From Candidatus Pseudelusimicrobium marinum (lineage in GTDB: Bacteria > Elusimicrobiota > Elusimicrobia > Elusimicrobiales > Elusimicrobiaceae): a stretch of DNA of 40,122 bases. The notes beneath the pieces were generated by a model, which did not search any database, was not told the origin of the DNA, and saw only the letters and a list, made by a program, of their open reading frames with translations. Positions 32,217 through 38,452 of this stretch are shown here, in pieces. Numbering within the stretch: position 1 is the first letter of the stretch; each line of letters starts with the position of its first letter. Where the stretch lies: contig JABHZW010000059.1 in NCBI GenBank assembly GCA_018656005.1, forward strand, positions 1 to 40,122, read 5' to 3'. Made by a program: the position numbers and the translations under genes.

Positions 32217-32332
32217 ACGAAGCTTTATTGATACTAGGGCAAGTGTCATACCCCCCATTTGCCTAAAACTATGCAAATAGTTTGCCCCTAACTTTTTTAG
32301 TTGGAGTGGAAGGAAAATTAATAAAGTTTCGT
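32217..32332 (+). ncRNA. Candidate structured RNA beside xre
   Basis: No protein reading frame is present. The sequence can fold as P1, 13 bp (32217-32229 with 32320-32332, one G-U). P2 is 6 bp (32237-32242 with 32259-32264, one G-U). P3 is 7 bp closed by a GCAA tetraloop (32266-32283), and P4 is 6 bp (32288-32293 with 32299-32304, one U-G). The G-U pairs and the GNRA loop exist only on the + strand, which also has the promoter. No known RNA family recognised. Alternative: a small element with 13-bp terminal inverted repeats. Confidence 0.45.
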
Positions 32333-32368
32333 AAAAAGCCCCGCAAAGTGCTTAGCATTTTGCGGGGC
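32333..32368 (-). terminator. Second terminator of the alcohol dehydrogenase gene
   Basis: GCCCCGCAAA pairs with TTTGCGGGGC, with an inner TGC/GCA. On the - strand the stem is followed by TTTTT (32337-32333). Its T-run abuts the right arm of the candidate RNA. Confidence 0.85.
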
Positions 32369-32381
32369 AATAAAATAAAAA

Positions 32382-32406
32382 TACTGCAATGCATATCAAT
32401 GCAGTA
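32382..32406 (-). terminator. First terminator of the alcohol dehydrogenase gene
   Basis: TACTGCA/TGCAGTA stem followed on the - strand by TTTTTATTTTA, 19 bases after the gene end. With the next hairpin it forms a tandem terminator. Confidence 0.7.
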
Positions 32407-32424
32407 ACACCCCCAAAATATTTT

Positions 32425-33573
32425 CTACAAACTGGCTTGGTATATTTTCTTAATATCCTGTTCAGTATAGTCATCAATATCTTTTAGTTCTAATAAGTCG
32501 TATGCTTGTTTTGCCATTGCATTTATATCTGGATTTTCTATACCAGCTTGTTTAAATGTTGTTGGTGTTTTAATTTCTTTATACCAAAGTTCTAAATTTT
32601 TAATGGCGGTTTCGGAATCTGGTTCACCATTAAAAATATTTTTTGAAAACACCTTTAACTTTTCAGAAAATTTTTCTTTATTAAATCTGAGCCATGCCGG
32701 TGTTATTATCGAAAGACCTGCACCGTGAGCAATGTCATAAATTCCACTAAGCGGATGTTCAATGCTATGACAATAAAGCCCTGCACCTTTCAGACCAATC
32801 ACACTAAGCCAATTCCACGCCATAGATGCACACCACATAAATGATGCACGAGCTTCATAATTTTTTGGATTTTTCTGTATAGCTTTCACACTTTCTATAA
32901 GCGCTTTTATAAGTCCTTCTATATAATTATATTGAACGGGTGCAAAAGTTTCTTGCGATGTAAAATAAATTTCTAATAAATGCGACATTATATCGCTACT
33001 AGCATAAGCCAATTGATTTTCGGTTAAGGTGTAAGTATATTCTGGATCCATAAAAGAAACTTTTGGCGATAAATATGGCGATGCATAGCCAGTTTTATAA
33101 TTATTTTCATCATTAGTTATTACAGTTCCAAAATTTGTTTCAGACCCAGCTGCCGGTATAGTTAAAACCGTTATTATAGGTAAAGCTTTTGTTATTTTTT
33201 GATTATTTAAGAAAGCTTCCCAAATATCAAAGTTTGCAAGTGTGCCACCTGCTATGGCTTTGCTTTCGTCGATAACACTACCACCACCTACTGCTAAAAT
33301 TAAATCTACACTGTTTTCTTTCGCTTTTTTTATGCCTTGTCGCACATGCGATAGTTTTGGGTTTGGCGAAACGCCCTCGTGTTCTATAATTTCTATGTTT
33401 TGTTGTTGAAGTTGATCTAAAACCTGTTGATATATACCATTTTTTTTGATGGAATTTTTGCCGTAGACAAGTAAAACTTTTTTGCCGTAGTTTTTTACTT
33501 CTACACCCAAATTTTTTACAACTCCTTTACCAAAAACTATTTTTGTTGGTAAGCTATAAGTAAAATTTTGCAT
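32425..33573 (-). CDS. Iron-containing alcohol dehydrogenase (YqhD/butanol dehydrogenase type)
   Basis: NAD(P)H-dependent reduction of aldehydes to alcohols, a fermentation or detoxification step. NAD(P) motif GGGS at 96-99 (AVGGGSVIDESK). Metal ligands D194 and H198 (SSDIMSH), H273 (SIEHPLSG), and H283 (IAHGAG) follow the YqhD pattern. 382 residues, starting MQNFTYSLPTKIVFGKG. GGAGG lies 9 bases upstream, with an out-of-frame ATG between them. Monocistronic, ended by two terminators. Confidence 0.93.
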   Translation of the reverse strand: MQNFTYSLPTKIVFGKGVVKNLGVEVKNYGKKVLLVYGKNSIKKNGIYQQVLDQLQQQNIEIIEHEGVSPNPKLSHVRQGIKKAKENSVDLILAVGGGSVIDESKAIAGGTLANFDIWEAFLNNQKITKALPIITVLTIPAAGSETNFGTVITNDENNYKTGYASPYLSPKVSFMDPEYTYTLTENQLAYASSDIMSHLLEIYFTSQETFAPVQYNYIEGLIKALIESVKAIQKNPKNYEARASFMWCASMAWNWLSVIGLKGAGLYCHSIEHPLSGIYDIAHGAGLSIITPAWLRFNKEKFSEKLKVFSKNIFNGEPDSETAIKNLELWYKEIKTPTTFKQAGIENPDINAMAKQAYDLLELKDIDDYTEQDIKKIYQASL

Positions 33574-33644
33574 AACATTATTCCTCCCTATTAAATTGTA
33601 TTAAAAATTGTAAAAAATTTGGGTAAATTTGTTATATTTAATGT

Positions 33645-34274
33645 ATGAGTAATGAAAAAGAAGAAATAGAATTTAAGTGGGAAGCAAAATCTGTCACAGA
33701 TTTTGATGTGTTTTTTGACTCTCTGAAAAAATACAGTAAAAAATTTACTGCACCTTTGAGTATGATTCAAAACGATTATTATATTGATACAACAAATTTT
33801 GATTTTTTAAATAAAAAAGTTGCTTTAAGAATAAGACAAGTAAATCAAAAATTTTGTTTAGATTTTAAATACGGTCAAATATTAGAAAAAGGTTTTGTGA
33901 AAAGAACAGAAGGTAGAATAAAACTTAATAGTGAAACTTTAACAGATTGTTTAGAAGAAATAGAAAATATGGAAAATATTTTAAATGTTCAACCAAATAA
34001 TTTACAAATTCTTTTCGAGATAAAAAACAATAGAACCATAAGAGAATTTTTTATAGATGAAGGACATTGTTTTGAGGTATGTTTCGACGATTTTACAGTA
34101 TCTTCCCCAGACCACAAAACTGAAAGTAAAAAAGAAATAGAATTAGAAATTAAAACAAGTGATGAAACTTATTTTAATAATCTTGTAGAAAAAATAACCA
34201 AAACTTCTAATTTAAAACCAGCGACTTCTTCTAAATTTAAAACAGGTTTAAAATTAATAGGAAAAGAAATATAA
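33645..34274 (+). CDS. CYTH-domain protein
   Basis: The N-terminal EIEFKW corresponds to the ExExK signature of CYTH (CyaB-thiamine triphosphatase) proteins. Alternating charged beta strands follow: YYIDTTNFDFLNKKVALRIRQ, KFCLDFKYGQ, FEVCFDDFTVS, KKEIELEIK. Members act on triphosphates (thiamine triphosphate, inorganic triphosphate) or make cAMP; the substrate here is unknown. 209 residues. No SD, and a -10-like TATATT ends 6 bases before the ATG. Overlaps the next gene by one base. Confidence 0.82.
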   Translation: MSNEKEEIEFKWEAKSVTDFDVFFDSLKKYSKKFTAPLSMIQNDYYIDTTNFDFLNKKVALRIRQVNQKFCLDFKYGQILEKGFVKRTEGRIKLNSETLTDCLEEIENMENILNVQPNNLQILFEIKNNRTIREFFIDEGHCFEVCFDDFTVSSPDHKTESKKEIELEIKTSDETYFNNLVEKITKTSNLKPATSSKFKTGLKLIGKEI

Positions 34275-34699
34275 TGCAAACAATAAATATTTTAATAGCT
34301 TTTTTATTTTCTTTAATTTGTCCGGGTGCTGGACAAATGTTTTATGGCGGGTTTTTAAAAGCAACAATATTTTCTTTTATATTTATTTTTGGCAAAATTG
34401 TTTTACTTCCACTTCTTGTTAGAATTTTTAAAATTAAAACTACACAAAAAATTTTAAAACTTACTTACAGCTTTAACATTTTTTATGTTTGTGTGATAAT
34501 TTTATCTATATTGGATAGCGTATTTTTTGCATCAAAATTACAAGTTGGCTTAAGTGTGCAAAAAATTATATTTATTTCCATTTATTGCGTGGCAATTCTT
34601 ACAATTTACTTTAATTTAAAGAAAAGACAGGCATTATTTACATATCTTTTCTCGTCGAATAAAGAGCTTTTTAGTATTTTAAATCCAAAAAAAAGGTAA
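34274..34699 (+). CDS. Small membrane protein with PGxGQ motif
   Basis: 141 residues with about four hydrophobic segments. The N-terminal CPGAGQMFYGGFLKA resembles the PGxGQxYxG motif of TM2-like and other small bacterial membrane proteins, function unknown. Overlaps the CYTH gene by one base (TAATG) and is followed by the TSUP permease after four bases, so the three probably form an operon. Confidence 0.75.
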   Translation: MQTINILIAFLFSLICPGAGQMFYGGFLKATIFSFIFIFGKIVLLPLLVRIFKIKTTQKILKLTYSFNIFYVCVIILSILDSVFFASKLQVGLSVQKIIFISIYCVAILTIYFNLKKRQALFTYLFSSNKELFSILNPKKR

Positions 34700-34703
34700 T
34701 TTT

Positions 34704-35465
34704 ATGGAATATGAAGTTTTCAACCTAGTAATGCTAGCAATTTCTGTGTTTGTAGCAGGTTTTGTAGATAGTTTAGCAGGCGGTGGTGGACTAATAACAA
34801 TACCTGCCTATTTAGCTTTTGGTTTAGACCCATTACTTATTTTAGGTACAAATAAAATGAGTTCTAGTATGGGTACATTTTTATCCGCATTAAAGTTTAG
34901 GGACAAAATAAAAATAGAAAAACCAATACTTTTTAAGATGTTATTTTTAGCATTAATATTTTCAGCAGTAGGTGCATGGTTTGCAACTTTAATAAATCCA
35001 GAAAAATTAAAGTTTTTAATTTTAATTTTTATTCCACTTGTTGCAATTTTTGTAATTAAGAATAAAAATTTTGGTTCAATTTCTTCTTGGCATTTAATGT
35101 GTAAAGTTAAAAGAAAAAAGGTGGCTTATTTAATTTCAAGTTCTGTTTCTTGTTATGATGGTTTCTTTGGTCCGGGTACTGGCACAATGTTTGCAGTGTT
35201 CTTAACAAAATATGCAAAAATGGATTTGGTACAAGCAACAGCTGTTGCCAAAAGTTTAAATTTCTCGTCGAATATCTTCTCTTTATTGTTGTTTGCTTAT
35301 TTTGCTCGTGTAGATTTTTATTTGGGTATAACCGTAGGTCTTTTTAGTGTTTTAGGAAATAGTTTTGGTGTGTTTATTGGAAAAAGAAAAGGTCAAAAAA
35401 TTATAAGACCGATGTTAATTTTAGTTTCTGTTTTAATAATTTTAAAACTTATTTTTATCTTTTAA
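34704..35465 (+). CDS. TSUP-family (TauE/SafE) membrane permease
   Basis: 253 residues, about eight membrane segments. The first repeat has VAGFVDSLAGGGGLITIPAYLAFGLDPLLILGTNKMSS and the second YDGFFGPGTGTMFAVFL, the duplicated glycine-rich motifs of TauE/SafE (YfcA-like) exporters. Members move sulfite, sulfoacetate or other organosulfur anions; the substrate cannot be read here. Last gene of the CYTH cluster; no terminator is evident before the next promoter. Confidence 0.88.
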   Translation: MEYEVFNLVMLAISVFVAGFVDSLAGGGGLITIPAYLAFGLDPLLILGTNKMSSSMGTFLSALKFRDKIKIEKPILFKMLFLALIFSAVGAWFATLINPEKLKFLILIFIPLVAIFVIKNKNFGSISSWHLMCKVKRKKVAYLISSSVSCYDGFFGPGTGTMFAVFLTKYAKMDLVQATAVAKSLNFSSNIFSLLLFAYFARVDFYLGITVGLFSVLGNSFGVFIGKRKGQKIIRPMLILVSVLIILKLIFIF

Positions 35466-35485
35466 AAAAAACGCAAAAAAAGTGT

Positions 35486-35514
35486 TGCAATTTTAAAATT
35501 TTTGTGGTATATTT
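35486..35514 (+). promoter_or_regulatory. Promoter of the lysine-rich protein gene
   Basis: TTGCAA (35486-35491), 17-base spacer, TATATT (35509-35514): a near-consensus sigma-70-type promoter. Predicted start about 35521, AAAGGAG just before the ATG. Confidence 0.8.
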
Positions 35515-35551
35515 AACTTGAGGCGAGAAATATTTTTTAAAGGAGAATAAA

Positions 35552-35944
35552 ATGCCTGTAAAAAAGAAAACAAAAAAATGCGCAACTAAAAAATGCGCAA
35601 AAAGAAAAGTAGCTAAAAAGAGAAAAGTAGTAAAGAAAAAAGTAAAAAAAGCTGCAGCAAAGAGAAAAGTAGCTAAAAAGAAAAAACCAGCTAAAAAGAA
35701 AAAGGTGGCTAAGAAAAAACCAGCTAAAAAGAAAAAAGTAGCTAAAAAGAAAAAGCCAGCCAAAAAAAAGAAAGTAGCTAAAAAAAGAAAACCAGCTAAA
35801 AAGAAAAAAGTAGCTAAAAAGAAGCCAGCTAAAAGAAAAGTAGCTAAAAAGAAAGTAACTAAGAAAAAACCAGCAAAGAAAAAAGCAAAAAAAGCTACAA
35901 AAAAGAAGCCGGCAAAAAGAAGAACAGCTAAAAAAAGAAAATAA
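35552..35944 (+). CDS. Histone H1-like lysine-rich protein
   Basis: 130 residues consisting almost only of Lys, Ala, Pro, Val and Arg, in about ten imperfect KKPAKKKKVAK units. It is like chlamydial Hc1/Hc2 and other bacterial H1-like DNA-compacting proteins. Two cysteines occur near the start (KKCATKKCAK). AAAGGAG lies 8 bases upstream, with a strong promoter and terminator, so it is an independent and probably well-expressed gene. Low complexity makes homology searches unreliable; DNA binding is inferred from composition. Confidence 0.85.
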   Translation: MPVKKKTKKCATKKCAKRKVAKKRKVVKKKVKKAAAKRKVAKKKKPAKKKKVAKKKPAKKKKVAKKKKPAKKKKVAKKRKPAKKKKVAKKKPAKRKVAKKKVTKKKPAKKKAKKATKKKPAKRRTAKKRK

Positions 35945-35971
35945 CATCTTGTTCAACTTCTTATAATTGTT

Positions 35972-35999
35972 AAATGCGTCCCTTCGGGGACGCATTTTT
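35972..35999 (+). terminator. Terminator of the lysine-rich protein gene
   Basis: AAATGCGTCCC-TTCG-GGGACGCATTTTT, 11-bp stem with a stable TTCG loop and T-run. Confidence 0.95.
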
Positions 36000-36019
36000 A
36001 GTCAAAAACTCTCAAAAAC

Positions 36020-36042
36020 CCTATATATAAGGTATATATAGG
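36020..36042. promoter_or_regulatory. TA-rich perfect palindrome upstream of greA
   Basis: CCTATATATA-AGG-TATATATAGG, 10-bp arms, 40 bases before the greA -35. It could be an operator or an unstable hairpin; no T-run. Confidence 0.4.
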
Positions 36043-36081
36043 TAATATATAAGCAAAAAATTCCCTCTAGACAAGGGGGGC

Positions 36082-36110
36082 TTGTAAATAGTACAAATAA
36101 GTGTTAAACT
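36082..36110 (+). promoter_or_regulatory. greA promoter
   Basis: TTGTAA (36082-36087), 17-base spacer, TAAACT (36105-36110). Predicted start near 36117, five bases before the leader terminator stem. Confidence 0.65.
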
Positions 36111-36121
36111 AAAAGAGTAAA

Positions 36122-36151
36122 CATAGCGGGCTACCTGCTATGATTTTTTTT
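36122..36151 (+). terminator. Intrinsic terminator in the greA leader
   Basis: CATAGCGGG-CTA-CCTGCTATG, 9-bp stem (one G-U), one A, then eight T (36144-36151). It lies between the greA promoter and ribosome site, so most transcripts may end as RNAs of about 35 nt. Confidence 0.75.
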
Positions 36152-36175
36152 ACTGAAACAAAGGATGTGATTACT

Positions 36176-36652
36176 ATGGAAGATACATTTTATCTTAAAA
36201 GGGAAAGTTACGAAAAGCTTTTAGAAGAACTTAAGCAACTTAAAGATCAAAAGCAGATAACCGCAAAAGAAATTGGGGAAGCGGCTGCTCAGGGTGATTT
36301 GAAGGAAAATGCAGAATATATGGCTGCAAAAGAAAAACAATCTGAATTATTAATTAAAATAGATAGCTTGGAAGCAAAACTCAGAAAAACACAAATTATA
36401 GACGATTTGGATGTAGATAAATCTGAAGCTCGTATAGGTGCAACTGTAACTATTGTAGATTTAGAAACAGGAAATGAAAATACCTATTTACTGGTTGGTT
36501 CTATGGAATCAGACCCAGATGAAGGTAAATTATCGGTAAAATCGCCAATAGCTGTGCAGATACTTGGCAAAAAAGCCGGTGACGAGTTTGAGGTGGACCT
36601 TCCAAAAGGCATCAGAAAGTTTAAATTAGTGAAAATGGAATACTCATAAAAA
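36176..36652 (+). CDS. greA: Transcription elongation factor GreA
   Basis: Rescues backtracked RNA polymerase by stimulating transcript cleavage. I chose the ATG at 36176 (MEDTFYLKRESYEKLLEEL), giving the standard length of about 158; AAGGA lies 10 bases upstream. The in-frame ATG at 36140 is inside the leader terminator. The N-terminal coiled coil has the tip GDLKENAEYMAAKEKQ with the acidic residues that enter the secondary channel. The C-domain ends PKGIRKFKLVKMEY. The last coordinate includes a few bases of uncertainty at the stop (TAA near 36647-36649). Confidence 0.95.
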
Positions 36653-36691
36653 TCCGCATATTTTAGCTTTAGTGACTAATTTTTTTACACC

Positions 36692-36719
36692 CCCCAGCCT
36701 TATGGCTGGGGTTTTTTTT
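36692..36719 (+). terminator. Terminator of greA
   Basis: CCCCAGCC-TTAT-GGCTGGGG followed by eight T; a textbook intrinsic terminator. Confidence 0.96.
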
Positions 36720-36738
36720 ATTTATATATAGTGCTAAA

Positions 36739-36783
36739 GTACTAGTCGCGACTAATGGTTTAATACTAGTCGAAACTAGTACC
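36739..36783. promoter_or_regulatory. Triple ACTAGT palindromes upstream of the LRR gene
   Basis: ACTAGT occurs at 36741, 36765 and 36775. TAGTCGCGACTA (36743-36754) is a perfect palindrome, and TACTAGT-CGAA-ACTAGTA (36764-36781) a perfect hairpin. TACTAGTCG occurs twice, 24 bases apart. All lie just upstream of a -35, as an operator or activator site would. Confidence 0.5.
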
Positions 36784-36791
36784 AAAGTACC

Positions 36792-36820
36792 TTGTGCGAA
36801 AATGGTTCAACAGGTAGAAT
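36792..36820 (+). promoter_or_regulatory. Promoter of the LRR protein gene
   Basis: TTGTGC (36792-36797), 17-base spacer, TAGAAT (36815-36820); predicted start near 36827. Confidence 0.6.
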
Positions 36821-36879
36821 ATAAGTAGATAAGATAATTAAAAACAGGGCAATAAACTAAAAATATTAGGAGAAATAAT

Positions 36880-37473
36880 ATGATAAAGAAAATAGTAATA
36901 ATACCTGCAATTTTGAGCTTTTTTATTATAAGTTGTAATTTATTTGCAGAAGCTAATATTGAAAACAAAATTACAAGTATGATTGAACAAAACTCTACTA
37001 CTTGTGAAAAATATTATGGTAGTAAGTATTTTGCAAATAAAGAAGGTACTAAATGGACACCTATGCTATATACGGATAATAAATGTACAACAGAGTTTAC
37101 GGGTGAAAATCTTTTCTTAAATAATAGCAAGATAATTAATTTAACACCAATATCTGAGTTGAAGAATTTATTGCATCTTTATTTGGGTAATAATCAGTTG
37201 AAAAACATAGAACTATTATCTAATTTGACGAACTTAGAGGTTCTCGATGTGAGTTATAATTACTTAACAAGTATAAAGCCAGTATCTGGTTTTGAGAAAT
37301 TAAAATTTCTCAAGGCGGATCATAACCGATTGACAAATATAAGTTCAATATCTGATTTAGAGGATTTAGAGTATGTTGATGTGAGTTATAACCAAATACT
37401 AAGGATGGAACCAATGCCTAATCTAAATAAATTAAGGGAATTTATTTTGGTAGGTAATCCAATAATGAAGTAA
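36880..37473 (+). CDS. Secreted leucine-rich-repeat protein (internalin-like repeats)
   Basis: 197 residues. The N-terminal hydrophobic signal has a possible lipobox (FIISC, Cys19) or a signal-peptidase site near FAEA. From about residue 88 there are five tandem 22-residue repeats of internalin type (LTPISELKNLLHLYLGNNQL, LSNLTNLEVLDVSYNYLTS, and so on), ending GNPIMK. Cysteines near 42 and 69 may pair. Likely a surface protein for binding other proteins; partner unknown. AGGAG lies before the start and the gene has its own promoter, so it is a single-gene unit. Confidence 0.85.
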   Translation: MIKKIVIIPAILSFFIISCNLFAEANIENKITSMIEQNSTTCEKYYGSKYFANKEGTKWTPMLYTDNKCTTEFTGENLFLNNSKIINLTPISELKNLLHLYLGNNQLKNIELLSNLTNLEVLDVSYNYLTSIKPVSGFEKLKFLKADHNRLTNISSISDLEDLEYVDVSYNQILRMEPMPNLNKLREFILVGNPIMK

Positions 37474-37482
37474 TCTTACTAA

Positions 37483-37522
37483 TTTTGAATCCCCAAATCC
37501 TAATGGATTTGGGGATTCAAAA
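37483..37522. terminator. 18-bp perfect palindrome between convergent genes
   Basis: Arms of 18 bp (TTTTGAATCCCCAAATCC and its complement) around TAAT. It probably ends transcripts from both sides, although the T/A run is inside the stem and no long T-run follows it. Confidence 0.7.
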
Positions 37523-37568
37523 TAAATTTATCACTTTACTCGCAAAAATTTGTTGTATTTTATTTTGA

Positions 37569-37583
37569 GGGGAATCTTTCCCC
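37569..37583. repeat. Triloop hairpin at the YgjP stop
   Basis: GGGGAA-TCT-TTCCCC, same design as the triloop hairpins at 3615, 9181, 11913 and 14435; touches the stop codon of the metallopeptidase gene. Confidence 0.4.
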
Positions 37584-38377
37584 TAAATTTCAACTATTCC
37601 TTCAATATCCTTTACAGTATCATCATCGTCTAAAATATTATCCATTTCGGGTATAGTTTCTGTTATTTCTTCTGGCAAAGAATCTGCAATAGAGGTTGGT
37701 GCTTGCTCTTGAGCGGGTTTAACTTCCTTAGCTACTTCTTCTTTTGGCGGATTAAGATAAGGATCTTTTTCTTTTACATATTTAAGTTTTGCATTATCGA
37801 AAAGTGAAACTTTATTATTGTTTAACCATTTTCTAAATCTCTTATGATCTGGGCAATACTTTTCTACAATATCCCAATAATCAGAGCTATGATTTAAATG
37901 TACTAGATGTGCAAGTTCGTGCAGAACCAAATAATCTATCACATTTTCTGGCATTTTTATTAAACGATAAGATAAATTTATATTAGATTTTTCAGAACAG
38001 CTACCCCAAACAGTTTTTTGATCTTTAATTACTAAGCGATTATACTCTAGTTCCATTTTTTGTGCGAATACATCTATTTTTTGTTTTAAAATTTCGTTTG
38101 CTTTTTCCCGAAGCCAGGTTTCTACAATTTTTGACGGATTTTGAGTATTATCTTTTAAATTTATGTGAAAGATATCATCAATAAATTCGCAAGATGTATT
38201 TTTTTCTGGGTTAGCAGAAATTTTGACATCATACACATCGCCCATATACAAAACTTTATTTCTTGTAGATGGGGTTTTGGAATTTGAGTTTTTCTTTTCA
38301 AAAACTTCTGGCATATCGCTATGCAAGTTTTCTATAAAAAGTTTAATATCGCTAATAGTTGTTTTAATTTCTGCCAT
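37583..38377 (-). CDS. YgjP/SprT-like zinc metallopeptidase (DUF45, M48-like)
   Basis: The conserved WGSCSEKSNINLSYRL is followed by HELAH (H153, E154, H157) and NHSSDYWDIVEKYCPDHK, the DUF45 signature. 264 residues with an added acidic, Pro/Glu-rich tail of about 50 residues. Biological role of the family is unclear; some members neighbour DNA-repair or restriction genes. TTGAAC-17-TAAAAT (38412-38384, - strand) places the start at or next to the ATG, with no SD, so the mRNA looks leaderless. Confidence 0.85.
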   Translation of the reverse strand: MAEIKTTISDIKLFIENLHSDMPEVFEKKNSNSKTPSTRNKVLYMGDVYDVKISANPEKNTSCEFIDDIFHINLKDNTQNPSKIVETWLREKANEILKQKIDVFAQKMELEYNRLVIKDQKTVWGSCSEKSNINLSYRLIKMPENVIDYLVLHELAHLVHLNHSSDYWDIVEKYCPDHKRFRKWLNNNKVSLFDNAKLKYVKEKDPYLNPPKEEVAKEVKPAQEQAPTSIADSLPEEITETIPEMDNILDDDDTVKDIEGIVEI

Positions 38378-38383
38378 AATGTT

Positions 38384-38412
38384 ATTTTATTATTTCTATT
38401 ACAAAAGTTCAA
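38384..38412 (-). promoter_or_regulatory. Promoter of the YgjP-like gene
   Basis: TTGAAC, 17-base spacer, TAAAAT on the - strand; -10 ends six bases before the ATG at 38377. Confidence 0.65.
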
Positions 38413-38414
38413 AT

Positions 38415-38432
38415 GGTATAATTTAGTATACC
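38415..38432 (+). promoter_or_regulatory. gcv promoter -10 inside a palindrome
   Basis: TGG-TATAAT (extended -10, TATAAT at 38417-38422) lies in the inverted repeat GGTATA-ATTTAG-TATACC. A repressor bound here would block the -10. No glycine riboswitch is visible in the short leader. Confidence 0.5.
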
Positions 38433-38452
38433 CTACTTGGAGGATTTAAACA

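Noticed and set aside
32079-32276. 65-residue - strand frame overlapping xre and the operator
   Set aside because: Different frame from the clear HTH protein, runs through the promoter palindrome, and has no recognised motif.
32217-32332. Retron msr-msd RNA
   Set aside because: Flanking inverted repeats are suggestive, but no reverse transcriptase gene is adjacent.
35455-35995. Phe/Leu/Ser-rich - strand frames opposite the lysine-rich gene
   Set aside because: They are the complement of AAA/AAG-rich repeats (TTT/CTT), and the + strand has the promoter, SD and terminator.
36140-36175. ATG start for greA at 36140
   Set aside because: Lies in the terminator stem and T-run; the ATG at 36176 gives the usual GreA N-terminus and length.
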